From the NCBI GenBank assembly GCA_017893485.1, contig JACEHZ010000596.1:248001-312000 (forward strand): a stretch of 64,000 nt of DNA, read 5' to 3'. The stretch comes from Hemerocallis citrina. Its lineage: Eukaryota; Streptophyta; Magnoliopsida; Asparagales; Asphodelaceae. This document shows positions 33,359-43,793 of this stretch, in pieces. Each line of letters starts with the position of its first letter. The stretch's first letter is position 1. Position numbers and translations under genes: made by a program. The notes under the pieces were generated by a model that had not been told where the DNA came from, did no database searches, and saw only the letters and a list, made by a program, of their open reading frames with translations.

Positions 33359-33445
33359 AGCGAGGGCGAGGATGAGGACGAGGTCGAGGGCGAGGACAAG
33401 GCCGAGGGGTCGACAGACCCGAGCGACAAAAAGGTCGACCCCTGA
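33359..33445 (+). pseudogene. Displaced end of antisense gene exon 3 (acidic tail)
   Basis: Reading on from the Tekay target duplication in the frame used up to 23098 gives 28 codons rich in Glu and Asp and a TGA at 33443-33445. This continues the acidic tail that begins before the insertion. It is followed by a T-rich 3' region and a TGAATGAAAA sequence near 33534. Confidence 0.8.
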
Positions 33446-33652
33446 CTTGGTTGCGTCTTTGGTCTTTTTTTTTTTTTTTTTTGTAAGGCCTGATTGCGGA
33501 CTGACCACCGCTTTTGTAACGCTTTTTGATTTTTGAATGAAAACATTTTTTTTTGGCCAAAAATTCTCCAAGTGTTAGTCCCCGGATTTTGTGTTTGATT
33601 AGTCGTTTAATTTCTCCAAGTGTTGGGCGTTGAATTTATCTCTGCTTTTCAG

Positions 33653-34465
33653 GTGAAGTTTGGTCCGATCACAGAGGTTTCGTACCTTCGTAAGGAGCTG
33701 ACCAAAACGAAGCGAGAACTTTCCCTTAGCCGAGAGAGGCGGTTTTATATATTCTTGAAGCTGGAGGAGATAAAGGTAGCTGCGAGGGGGTATTGTCGCG
33801 AGTTGAAGCAACTGTGGAAGCAACCCCAAGCTCCTTGTCCCGAAGGTGAGACTGAGCGGCTTCGTAGGGAGCTTTCCGTCGTCGAGCAAAAGAATAACGA
33901 GCTCTTGGCCGAGATCCGTCACTTGGAGTTAACGGAGAAAGAACACTCGGCGGAAAAAGAGAAGCTAGCTTCCGAGTTGGAGAAGGTGTCATCCGAGCGC
34001 CAAAAGTTGTTGGCCGAGGTCGGCAAGCTTAGGAGGATTACGATAGACAGGGGGATCGAGGTCACCCATTATCGACGACTCGCGACCGATAGCGCCAATG
34101 TCTCGGGCTCGTCAAGACCTCCTCGTTTGAAGATGTCGGCGAAGGATGATGCTCTGAGAGATAGGATTATCGAGTTGGAGGAAGAGGTCGCATCGCTCAA
34201 GCCTCTGCCTGAGAGGGCCAACGTTCGTAGTACGTCGTGTACTCTCGAAGAGAGCGAGAGAGGGATTACCTTCTACGAACTTGCGACTCGTTTGCCTGCG
34301 GCGAGGCGGAGTCCTGCTGACGCTAATAGTAGTGTAGCTGTCTCGTCTAGCGGTGCCTTGGTCGGCACCATAGTTGGAGTTAGCGGTGAAGGGGGATCTC
34401 GCTTCGCTGGTTTGGAATCGAGCTCGGAGGTCAGGCGTCGCCGCCCCCGCATTTCCTTGAACTGA
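33653..34465 (+). CDS. Candidate alternative terminal exon 2 of the antisense gene, coiled-coil protein
   Basis: The frame starts after CTGCTTTTCAG (acceptor, phase 0) and is open for 270 codons to TGA at 34463-34465. The protein is a long heptad-type coiled coil (LRKELTKTKREL; LLAEIRHLELTEKEHSAEKE), then a Ser/Arg-rich C-terminus. The upstream sequence (AATTCTCCAAGTGTTAG) resembles that before the next module. No domain of known function is recognised. It could be an alternative last exon of the gene at 20840 or the remnant of a separate copy. Confidence 0.5.
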   Translation: MKFGPITEVSYLRKELTKTKRELSLSRERRFYIFLKLEEIKVAARGYCRELKQLWKQPQAPCPEGETERLRRELSVVEQKNNELLAEIRHLELTEKEHSAEKEKLASELEKVSSERQKLLAEVGKLRRITIDRGIEVTHYRRLATDSANVSGSSRPPRLKMSAKDDALRDRIIELEEEVASLKPLPERANVRSTSCTLEESERGITFYELATRLPAARRSPADANSSVAVSSSGALVGTIVGVSGEGGSRFAGLESSSEVRRRRPRISLN

Positions 34466-34666
34466 AGCATACCCCTTCCGAAGAGGCACTAAACAAGTTG
34501 TCTTATGTTCCTTCTAGCTATTGTAAAACTCTGTTGTAGCGTCGGTCTTGTTGTATGTAGAGTTACTTTATTTGAATAAAAGTCTGAAAGTTTGTTTTGA
34601 AAATTCTTGAAGTGTTGGACTTCGGCAATGTCTGAAATTTTGTTGTTCGTCTCTTCCTCTTTTCAG

Positions 34667-35110
34667 CTCGTGGTGGTAGCTCAAGATGCCGACCCCAATC
34701 GATCGGATGACCACGCTCGAATCGAGGCTGGCTCGGGGGTGACGAGGTTGCGCTCGGCGAGGTGCCGAGAGCGGCTCTATGAAGTCGAGCTGGGATTGCG
34801 CCGAGCCGAAAGCGAGCGGGGCCACCTTCAGCTCATCCTAGGTCAGCGAGACGTCGAGATCCGGCGTCTGGAGATCAGGATCGCCGAGATGACCCCTATA
34901 GGAGAGGACGAAGATTCGCCGACCGCCTTTAGCAATGCCCTTCGGATCCAGTGCGTTCAGCACAATTTGTCGAAAATAATAGTCGAAAGGGACGATCTGC
35001 TCTCTGAGATCCGTCACTTGCAGACTGTAGAGGCGGAGCTTCGGACAAAGGAAGGGGAACTGGCGGCCGAGGTTGCCAAACCGACGACCGAACGGGACGT
35101 TGATGAATAA
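34667..35110 (+). CDS. Candidate alternative terminal exon 3 of the antisense gene, coiled-coil protein
   Basis: It starts after CCTCTTTTCAG (acceptor, phase 0) and is open to TAA at 35108-35110. The coiled coil includes LLSEIRHLQTVEAELRTKEGE, a clear relative of LLAEIRHLELTEKEHSAEKE in the preceding module. The preceding module ends with AATAAA at about 34575, so each module looks like acceptor, coding exon, stop and poly(A) signal. The function is unknown. Confidence 0.5.
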   Translation, partial: LVVVAQDADPNRSDDHARIEAGSGVTRLRSARCRERLYEVELGLRRAESERGHLQLILGQRDVEIRRLEIRIAEMTPIGEDEDSPTAFSNALRIQCVQHNLSKIIVERDDLLSEIRHLQTVEAELRTKEGELAAEVAKPTTERDVDE

Positions 35111-35289
35111 CATTTCTTTAAGGCCTTGTAACCTTGTTGTATGGAAGAGTCGCTTTGTACTGTGTCCCAATTATTAATAACATTTATTTCTCAAACTTGC
35201 ACGTCCTTTGTAGCTCTGCGTAGTTGTTTCGTTTGTGACTGTGTTCATCGCGCCGAGGTCTCCGAGCCGGTCCCTTTCTCGTTCGCGGT

Positions 35290-35610
35290 CTGGCACCGTG
35301 GCGCGATCTGAGCTGTTGGAATTTGGCACGAATCTCGAGACGACTCAGTTCCCAAGAAAACGCTATCTTGTCGTTTAGCGATGCTGGCAAGATCTGGGCC
35401 GTTGGATTTTGGCACGAATCTCGAGAGGGCTCAGCTCCCAAGAAAACGCTATCTTGTCGTTTAGCGACGTTGGCAAGATCTGGGCCGTATGATCGAGATC
35501 TTACACGAATGTTGAGGGAAAAGTGATTTTTCTCCGTTTTTGGGCTTGGATGGGCACTTGCTCGGTTAGCCGACCAGAGGTCTATGAGTTCGGCTATTCG
35601 AGCGACGTGG
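35290..35610 (+). repeat. Distal copies of the 224-bp repeat
   Basis: This is one full unit plus a partial one, with ACGCTATCTTGTCGTTTAGC twice and GGATGGGCACTTGCTCGG once. They match the array at 18230-19340 on the far side of the antisense gene cluster. Confidence 0.85.
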
Positions 35611-35719
35611 CGCGCTCCGAGCCTACCTCTCGCTTGTTCGCGATTCGGCAACAAGAGCGTTCGTCCAGAGGTGCCGAGCAGCGCTTCGGTCTCCTCTTCT
35701 CGCGAAGTTGCGAGATGAG

Positions 35720-36640
35720 TCGAACCTTACCCAAGGGTGGGTTCACCGATCATCGTGAGAGTTCAACGGTCGTGGGAGCAATTCCGAATGGCGACCCACT
35801 CCTAGCCCGCTTAGAAGCAAGCTTGTGGAGCAGAATCGAACCAAGTGTTGGACTCCGGAACCATCGTTAGAGTTCAACGGTCGTGGGAGCAATTCCGAAT
35901 GGCGACCTACTCCTAGCCCGCTTAGAAGCAAGCTTGCGGAGCAGAATCGAACCAAGTGTTGGACTCCAGAACCATCGTTAGAGTTCAACCGTCATGGGAG
36001 CAATTCCGAATGGCGACCTACTCCTAGCCCACTGAGAAGCGAGCTTGCGGAGTAGAATCGAACCAAGTGTTGGACTCCGGAACCATCGTTAGAGTTCAAC
36101 GGTCGTGGGAGCAATTCCGAATGGCGACCTACTCCTGGCCCGGTGAGAAGCGAGCTTGCGGAGTAGAATCGAACCAGGTGTTGGACTCCGGAACCATCGT
36201 TAGAGTTCAACGGTCGTGGGAGCAATTCCGAATGGTGACCCACTCCTAGCCCGCTGAGAAGCGAGCTTGCGGAGCAGAATCGAACCAAGTGTTGGACTCC
36301 GGAACCATCGTTAGAGTTCAACAGTCGTGGGAGCAATTCCGAATGGCGACCTACTCCTAGCCCGCTGAGAAGCGAGCTTGTAGAGTAGAATCGAACCAAG
36401 TGTTGGACTCCGGAACCATCGTTAGAGTTCAACGGTTGTGGGAGCAATTTCGAATGGTGACCCACTCCTAGCCCGCTGAGAAGCGAGCTTGCGGAATAGA
36501 ATCGAACCAAGTGTTGGACTCCGGAACCATCGTTAGAGTTCAACGATTGTGGGAGCAATTCCGAGCGGCGAACTACATCTGGCTCGCTTAAGACCGAGCT
36601 TGCGAGGTAGAGTCGAGCCGGGTATTGGACTCCGAACCAT
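35720..36640. repeat. Tandem repeat, eight units of exactly 111 bp
   Basis: The landmark GTTCAAC recurs at 35761, 35872, 35983, 36094, 36205, 36316, 36427 and 36538, always 111 bp apart. The unit also has GGGAGCAATTCCGAATGG and AACCAAGTGTTGGACTCC. Because 111 is a multiple of three, an open frame of 226 codons with a 37-residue repeat persists on the minus strand at 35992-36672. It lies just after the end of Tat pol. Confidence 0.95.
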
Positions 36641-36828
36641 TGATTGAATAAAGAATAAAGGCGGAGAGACACAAGCAGTTTTATAAATACGAAAAAGCAT
36701 TCTTTATTGATAATTGACGGCGAGCCGTTTTTACATATGACAACTTAAGAGAGGAATTACAAGTTGGAGGAGATGAATGGTTCGACACCCTGTGATACTC
36801 AGAGAGGCGCCGGGGTGCTTTCTTGGTA

Positions 36829-39800
36829 TTATAAAAGGTGATCGGCATTCCAGGTCCTCGGAATCTCCCTGCCCTCGAGGTCTTCCAGACGATAAGCTCC
36901 GGGCCGAACTACCCTTGCGATCTTGTAAGGTCCTTCCCAATTCGGGGCTAGTTTGCTCTTCTGACTGGGGAAGGAGATGGCTAGTTTTCTGAGGACTAAG
37001 TCCCCCTCCTTGAGATCGGTGGGTCGGACTCTCTTGTTGTACGCCAATTCGATCCTCCTCCGGTAGTTCTGTTGTCGGATCGACGCTCTTTCTCTCAGTT
37101 CGTCCACCAGGTCTAGGTTCGCCCGGAGGTCTCTGCCGTTCTGTTCCTCGTTGTAGGCTGCGAGGTGAGGAGAAGGTATTCCGACCTCGAGAGGTATCAC
37201 TGCCTCGGACCCATAGGTGAGGTTGAACGGGGACTCTCCTGTGGGGGTCCGTTTGTTGGTGCGGTAGTTCCACAGCACGTTGGGGGGTTGGTCGACCCAT
37301 AAGCCTTTGGAACATTTGTCCAATCTCTTCTTGATACCAGAGAGGATCTGCCGGTTAGCGTTCTCCGCCTGGCCATTCGACTGTGGGTGGGAGACGGAGG
37401 AGAAGTGCTGTTGGATGGCAAGGTCTTCACATAGAGCTCGGAATGCGGCCCCAGTAAACTGAGTTCTGTTATCTGTTACGAGGACACGGGGGACGCCGAA
37501 TCGGCAGATGACGCTCTTCCAGAAGAATTGAAGCACCTTGTTCTCGGTGATAGTGGCTAGGGGCTCGACCTCAATCCACTTCGAAAAGTAGTCGATGACT
37601 ACGACTAAGAACTTGAATTGGCCCGGAGCCGGAGGGAATGGCCTTAGTAAATCCATACCCCACATTGCGAAGGGGATAGGACTTGATAGTGAGGCGAGGT
37701 TGGCTTGGGGGAGGCGACGAATGTTGGAATGTCTCTGACAAGAGCTACATTGCCGAACGTGTCGCTTGGCGTCTTGGAGGAGAGTCGGCCAGAAGTATCC
37801 GTAATTGAGAGCTTTCCGAGCCAAAGACCTAGACCCTGAATGTGCCCCGCCGATGCCTTCGTGGAGCTCCTGTAAGGTGTAGTCGGCCTGTTCTAGGGAA
37901 AGGCACCTCAGGTACGGTCGGCCGTCAATCTGCGAGAAGGAGCGCTTGTACAAGATCCCCTCGACAAGGATGTACCGCTCGGCCCTGGTTCTTACTCGGC
38001 GTGCTTCCTTGGGGTCCTCGGGGAGGAGTCCGTCCCTTAAGAATTCCACTAACGGCTTCATCCAATTATCTTGCAGTAGGACCGGCAATGACTCCACTGA
38101 GTCGAGGGTCTCGTCTTCTATGCTCGGTTTCAAGAGGACCTCGATCAAGACGGTCTGCTCGAGACCTTGGAGGGAGGATGAGGCCAACTTGGAGAGGGCG
38201 TCGGCTTGTGAATTCTCTTCTCGAGGGACTCGTTGGATGAGTGCCTCTTCGAACCGGGCCATGAGGGTTCGGACTTTGGCGAGGTACTTCGCCATCCGTT
38301 CGTCTCGTGCCTCGTAATCGCCCAAGACTTGGTTCACAACCAGCTGAGAGTCACTATGGATTCGGAGGCGCTGCGCCCCGGCACTTCGGGCAAGTCTGAG
38401 GCCCGCGATTAATGCCTCATACTCTGCTTCGTTGTTTGAGGCCTTGAAATTCATGCGGAGGGCATACTGGAGGACGAAGTCATCTGGACCCGTCAGGATG
38501 ATACCGGTACCGCTTCCCTCATTGCAAGAGGAACCATCCACAAAAACCATCCAAATAGGGGGTCCGTTCGGGACATGGCTGACCTCGGGAATGGTGGTCT
38601 CGACGATGAAGTCCGCGAGGGCTTGAGCTTTGATCGCAGTCCGAGGCTGGTAGGAGATGTCGTGTTGACTCAGCTCGATGGACCATTTCATAAGCCGGCC
38701 TGAGGTCTCCGGCTTGTGGAGGACCTGCTTCAGCAGTTGGTCGGTGAGGACCACAACCGAGTGAGACTGAAAGTATGGGCGGAGCTTCCTTGCCGCCATA
38801 ACCAGGGCGTAGGCCATCTTTTCTACCTTCGGGTAGCGGAGCTCGGCGTCCCGAAGCACCTTGCTCACATAGTAAATGGGCCTCTGAGCCCGGTCCTCTT
38901 CCCTCACCAAGACGGCACTTAAGGTCTGCTCGAAAGCAGCTAAGTAGATGAAGAGGGTTTCCCCTGGAACGGGCTTGCTGAGCAGGGGAGGATTGACCAA
39001 GTAGGCTTTCAGCTGTTTGAACGACTCCTGTTGCAGTTCACCCCACTCGAAACCCGTGGCCCCCCTGAGAGCCTTGAAGAAAGGGAGGCACTTTTCCCTA
39101 GACTTCGAAAAGAATCGCCCAATAGCGGCGAGGCGACCCGTAAGCCTCTGCACTTCCTTGACGTTCCGGGGCGGGGCCATGTCCAGTATGGCCTTAATTT
39201 TTTCAGGATTTGCTTCGATCCCTCGCTGGCTGACCATGAAGCTGAGGAACTTTCCTGAGGAGACCCCGAACGCACACTTGTTCGGATTAAGCCTCATGTT
39301 GTGCCTTCTCAGTACGCCGAATGCCTCCTATAGGTCGGCCACGTGGTCGGTACCTCGGACGCTCTTCACGAGCATGTCGTCGACATATACTTCCATGTTG
39401 CGGCCTATCTGGCTTTGGAAGACTTTGTTGATGAGGCGCTGATAGGTGGCTCCAGCATTCTTCAATCCGAACGGCATAACTCTATAACAGTAGAGGTCTT
39501 GGTCGGTAATGAAGGAAGTCTTCGGAATGTCCAGGGGGAACATTCAGATCTGGTTCTAGCCGGAGAAGGCGTCCATGAAGCTGAGGAGCTCATGGCCCGA
39601 GGTGGCATCGATGAGGGTGTCGATATTCGGGAGAGGGAACGGATCCTTCGGACACGCCTTATTCAAGTCTGTGAAGTCGATGCATATCCTCCAGGAACCA
39701 TTTGACTTCTTAACCATGACGACGTTGGAGAGCCACTCGGGGTAGTTCACCTCCTGTATGAACCGAGCTTTTAGGAGCTTGTCCACCTCCTCCTTAATGG

Positions 39801-40995
39801 CTTGTTGTCGCTCGGGAGCGAATTTACGCCTCTTCTGCGGAACCGGTCTGCACCCCGATTCGACGCTGAGGCGGTGCACTAGAAGCTCCTCGAAAATCCC
39901 GGGCATATCCACGGCGGACCAAGCAAATAGGTCGCGGTTCTTCTGGATGCACTGCACCAAGTCGGAACATAGGGCAGTCGGCAGGGACTTGCTGATGAGG
40001 AACTTTCGACTCGGGTCCTCGTCCGAGAAGAGCACTTCTTCCAATTCGTCCGCCGGCTCGGACGTGGGTCGGACGTTCGGCTCGGGGATCTCTAAAGTCT
40101 CGAAGGAGAGCACCGGACCCCCAGTGGAAGTCATGTAGCACTTCCGAGCCGTCTCTTGGCTGCCCCTGACTTCTCCCACTCCCACCCGGGTGGGGAACTT
40201 CATCTTGAGGTGGTACGCCGAAGGAACGGCTTCCAGGGCAGCTAGGCCAGGTCGGCCCAAGATGACATTGTATGCAGCCGGGACATCGACGACCACAAAG
40301 TCCATTGGCTCTGTTCGGGTGGTAGGGGTCTTCCCAACAGTTACGTCCAGGGTGATAACCCCTTCGACAGTTACTGGTACCCCCGTAAACCCGTGGAGCG
40401 TGTAGCCGGCCGGTTTGAGGCGATCCCGGGATAGTTGCAGCCCTCGAAAGGCCGAGAGGAAGAGGATGTTCACAGAGCTCCCATTGTCTACCAGGATCCT
40501 CTGCACTTTGAAGTTCGCCATGCGGAGGTCGATAACAAGTGCATTGCAGTGGGGAGTCCGGACCCCCTCGAGGTCTTCATCAGAGAAAGTTACTGGGACG
40601 CCGAGGCCTTTGGGGGGAGGGGCGCTGTGAACTGAGTTGACCTCTCGGACGAAGGCCTTCCGAGAGGAGTTGGAAGAGCTCCCCATTGGGCCCCCGTGAA
40701 TAAGGTGCAGAACACGTTCCTCCTCGAACTCGGGGGTTTCATCTCGTCGCTCGGAGCGCTTGTTAGCCCCCCGAGGCGGAGGAGTGGTGCGATCTCCCCG
40801 ATCATTTGCCTTCACAAACTTAGCCAACTGCCCCCTCTGGATGAGGGCCTCTATTTCGTTCTTCAGCGCCCGGCAATCGTTGGTGTCGTGGCCATGATCC
40901 CGGTGGTAACGACACCACTTCTCCTTGTTCCTCCTCTTGGCCGGGGTGTTCATCCTCGGAGCGGGAGGTATAACTCCCTCCTTCTCGACTTCCAT
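36829..40995 (-). pseudogene. Tat gag C-terminus and pol, broken by three stops
   Basis: One frame runs through this interval but is cut by TAG (39558-39556), TGA (39546-39544) and TAG (39330-39328), all in the reverse transcriptase core. In order: a Cys/His cluster (CRYHRDHGHDTNDC), protease with VDNGSS, and reverse transcriptase with YVDD near 39387-39376. Then come RNase H, a second archaeal-type RNase H (FVDGSSCNEGSGTG, SDSQLVVNQV), and the integrase zinc finger (HSGSRS...CSSCQRH). The integrase core retains GMDLLRP, TDNRTQF and GQAENANRQ. The second RNase H marks the Tat lineage. With three stops this copy cannot make full Pol. Confidence 0.9.
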
Positions 40996-41058
40996 CAGGA
41001 TGGTGGAGACGTTGGTAGTGAGAGGAGTAAATTTCTCGAACCTGGAAGGAGGACGGCG

Positions 41059-42560
41059 CTAACCGCTATTATTCTTCTGTAGCTTTTTGGCCCCTTCCTC
41101 TTCCGTTGTCTTTCTCTTTGACCCGGAAGCGGATCCTCCGAAACTCGGGAAGCACTCGGCTTCCTCCGCCCGAATATATTTCTCGCATCTAAGGAGAAGG
41201 TCGGCGAAGTTGTGCGGGGGCTTTTTGGCGAGGGACGACCGAAGGTTAGAGTTGAGGACGTTGGACTGGAATGCGACGGTCGCCACAGACTAGTCGAGGG
41301 AGGCGATGGACCGGAACTCCGCAGTAAATCTCCTCACATAGTCCCTCAACTTCTATCCCCTCTCCTGTCGGAGGTGGAGTAGAGAGAGGCTGGTCTTCTC
41401 CGTTCGTCTGCTGCTTACAAAGTGAGTTATGAAGAGCATTTCAAACTTCTCAAAAGAGAAGATGGAAGAGGGAGCGAGCCGGGAGTACCATTCCCGCGCC
41501 GAACCCTTGAGAGTGGCGGGGAAGGTTTTGTAAAGCATGGCGTCGGAAGCTTGGTGGATTAGCATCAAGGTCTTGAAGCTCTCGACATGATCAACAGGGT
41601 CCGACTCCCCTGAGTACGTTTCAAACTGCGGAGGCTTGAAACCCCTAGGGATGGGAGCCTCCATGATAGTCTGAGAGAAGGGGGTCTGCTGGGGCGAACG
41701 GCCCTTCCTCTCGACTCCTCCTCCTTGTCCATTCGACCGATGCGCCTCTCCATCTCGTGGAGATGATGGTAGAGGGCATCGTCCCTTCGGTGGTAGTCAA
41801 ACGATCCCCTGGACTCGTCCTCATAGGAAGGGGAGCGGGGACTACGGCGTTGGTAGTCCTGGGATCGGTGAGGACTATGAAGGTGTTGCTGGTGACTAGG
41901 AGCCGGGGGAGGACTTATGGATCGGTGGCGAGGACTTGGGACCCGTGGGGGTGTTGGAACCCTTTGGGCATTATTGTTGTTGTGGCGAAGGTTGAGGGCC
42001 TGCAACACCGTCGCCTGGAATTGTTGGAACTCGGCACGAGTGATGGGTGCCTCATCGTTCCTCGGATGATGTCTACCAGCAGGGGAATGTGGCCTCCTCC
42101 TACGACGCTCGGGAGATTCCCCCCGTCCTCTTCGATCCGGAGACCTCCTGCCATCTCAGCGATAAGGAGATTGGTCGCCTTGATGTTGGCGGGAGACTCC
42201 CTCTCGGGCCCGCTTCTCATCTAGGCGGTTGAGCAGGTCCTCATCCTTCTGCCGATTTAGAACGGTGTTGCGGAGGTCGGAAGCTTGGGGATTATGGGAG
42301 GCCATAGAATCCGAGGAGGCATTGTGTACTGACACATGGTCTGGGTGGAGAGGTTGCTTCTGCCTCCGCTAGTTCTGACCAGTGTGACCATTAGGGGGTT
42401 GTTGATTCAGAAGAGAGGGCTGGTCCTGTTGGAAATGGTCTTGGACCGGGGGAGGAAGTTGTTCGGGCTGCGGAGCAGGATGTACGGGGACTTCCTCTTG
42501 TTGATCGGTAGGGTTGGGTCCACGGTTGGAACCCCTGGACCTGACCTTTCTGGGAGGCAT
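41059..42560 (-). pseudogene. Tat gag, decayed
   Basis: The likely start is MPPRKVRSRGSNRGPN at 42560, about 50 bp after the primer site. The Gag core is visible at 41353-41664 (PQFETYSGESDPVDHVESF and KGSAREWYSRLAP). A later fragment, 41059-41286, has NFADLLLRCEKYIRAEEAE. Stops at about 42369, 41353 and 41293 and shifts between the fragments show decay. Confidence 0.8.
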
Positions 42561-42612
42561 GGCTGGAGAAGAGCTAGTCGACGGGAAGAGGAGAGACTGC
42601 TATTCATATGGT

Positions 42613-42630
42613 TTCCCACAGACGGCGCCA
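42613..42630 (-). other. Tat primer binding site
   Basis: TGGCGCCGTCTGTGGGAA on the minus strand starts three bases from the 5' LTR. TGGCGCC-type sites are usual in the Tat and Athila groups. Confidence 0.75.
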
Positions 42631-42633
42631 ATC

Positions 42634-43235
42634 TGTTACCGCTGAATCTGGTGTGGGGGTAAACAGATGAGATTTGTGAGTTCGTGGAAAAACCTGAATA
42701 GCGGATCCAAGCCTGCTGATTCCCGCCGCTCACCTGCAAGGAAGTGCGATACACCGGGGTTGATTCCGGCGACACACCCTCCGATGCTCTTGTCAGTAAC
42801 CCGTGATGATTAAGAAAGAGCTTAAGTTGGAAAAAGAGTGATTACCTGGTCACAGTGGTAGGTAGGAGGTATTTATAGTCGCCATGGGAGTCTGATTAGG
42901 GACCTGATTTCCTGTGAAATCGTTAGGCGTAAAATCCTCATAATTAGTTTAGGAAACTGATCCCTGATTCCCGGTGAGAGGATAACTGCAAATCAGGTCC
43001 GTTGATTTAGTCAAATCAGTGACCCTGATCTCCTCTTGCTGGTCTGGGTTTGTCTTGGGTCGGGACCCGTACCCAGCTGGAGTGGATCCGTTTCGCGGGT
43101 TATTGGATCTGTGAAAGGGAGATCCAGTGCCCGCTTAGGGTCCATCTATATGCGAAATTACTGTTTTACTCCTGAGCTTCAAGATTCGTTCCCAACCTGG
43201 ACGGTTCCGATTTAACCCTATTTTTAGCCATATCA
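42634..43235 (-). repeat. Tat element 5' LTR
   Basis: This is 602 bp, the same length as 17201-17802. In the minus sense it contains CTATAAATACC at about 42869-42879, a good TATA box. Confidence 0.95.
42869..42879 (-). promoter_or_regulatory. TATA box in the Tat 5' LTR
   Basis: CTATAAATACC on the minus strand is conserved in the other LTR near 17436-17446. Confidence 0.6.
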
Positions 43236-43318
43236 ATATATATATTCTTTTTTTTTTTGGTATGAGATGTCCCATTTCAAAAGTTTGCCTCGTCCTCGGA
43301 AACTCAGGGCCGACCCGG
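43236..43318 (+). mobile_element. hAT right terminus
   Basis: This is the residual TA repeat followed by TGCCTCGTCCTCGGAAACTC and the terminus CAGGGCCGACCCGG. It is the other half of the hAT that starts at 11694. Confidence 0.7.
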
Positions 43319-43326
43319 AGGAAAAT

Positions 43327-43793
43327 AGTTTGAAAAAGTGTCTTAGCTTGATAAATAGTTTCAAAAAGTGGCTAAAAAAATTTCTCCGCCTGTTTACGTA
43401 TCCGCGTTAGTTAGTGGCGGCGCATGTTTGCATCATTCCTCACTCAGAAATGAATTTATTTATTTGTTTATTGATTAATCCCTGAAAGTCTCATATTTGT
43501 ATGAGTAGATGTTCATCAGTTCATGTAATCACTGGAATTTATAAGTCTTTATGTACTTCCCACGTTCAATTATTTTAGCCTTTTTAACCCTCCACAGTAT
43601 AAATTATTTTCTCTTTTCTGCATAAAGCCTGCACAATTTCCACGTTTAATTAATTAATTAATTTTTAACTATATTATCAATTTATCCTTAAATGCTTAAT
43701 AAATTTAATTAATATGTTCAATTAAGAGAGATTTTAAAAAAAAATGATATTTTTATATAAGTATACTATCAAAAAGTTAATTAATAAATTCAA
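43327..43793. other. AT-rich spacer, no gene seen
   Basis: No gene or clear repeat is visible. The last nine bases, TAAATTCAA, are the left target duplication of the next element. Confidence 0.6.

Larger units (their letters stand above)
20840..33445 (+). pseudogene. Antisense accessory gene of the Tat element (putative gypsy-type transposon protein, Transposase_28-like), spliced
   Basis: Exon 1 is 20840-21834, exon 2 is 21902-22414, and exon 3 is 22506-23098 joined to 33359-33445 across the Tekay insertion. Intron 1 (67 bp) and intron 2 (91 bp, GTGAGT...TTTTCAG) are GT-AG and phase 0. Exon 1 has the conserved block of the plant family known as putative gypsy-type transposon proteins (FPLHPFIVEVLNWYGL, PNTWRHVLAF). 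Exon 2 has MDYRALMAKAK. Exon 3 is a long coiled coil ending in a Glu/Asp-rich tail and TGA. Frameshifts at about 20960 and 22600 break this copy. The function of the family is unknown; a sequestering or regulatory role is only a guess. Assignment to the family is by eye. Confidence 0.7.
17201..43235 (-). mobile_element. Ty3/gypsy LTR retrotransposon of Tat (Ogre/Retand-like) type, with a nested Tekay element
   Basis: The two 602-bp LTRs differ at roughly 3 percent of positions by eye. The TSD is ATATA, with a primer site beside the right LTR and a purine tract beside the left one, so it reads on the minus strand. Excluding the inner element it is about 15.8 kb. The pol region carries a second, archaeal-type RNase H between RNase H and integrase, which marks the Tat lineage. 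A large region between pol and the 3' LTR holds tandem repeats and an oppositely oriented gene, a feature known in Tat elements such as maize Grande. The sense coding regions are broken. Confidence 0.9.
11694..43318 (+). mobile_element. hAT element, split by nested insertions
   Basis: The left end CAGGGCCGACCCC at 11694 and the right end CAGGGCCGACCCGG at 43305-43318 form the quasi-palindromic terminus typical of ZMYM1-like plant hAT elements. The candidate 8-bp target duplications are AGTAAAAT (11686-11693) and AGGAAAAT (43319-43326), 7 of 8 identical. Next to the left end are GAGGC and GGGGCCCC motifs that usually border these elements. The hAT's own DNA is 11694-17200 plus 43236-43318; the middle is the nested Tat element. 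The transposase is decayed. Confidence 0.75.

Noticed and set aside
35720..36640. CRISPR-like array
   Set aside because: Units are directly adjacent 111-bp repeats with no variable spacers, in plant nuclear DNA.
35992..36672. 226-codon repeat protein as a real gene
   Set aside because: It is explained by a 111-bp tandem repeat whose length is a multiple of three. There is no start context, domain or partner. It is kept only as an observation.
36829..39297. Separate 822-codon gene starting at the ATG at 39297
   Set aside because: Conserved reverse transcriptase continues upstream in the same frame through a stop codon, so this is the 3' part of a broken pol rather than its own gene.
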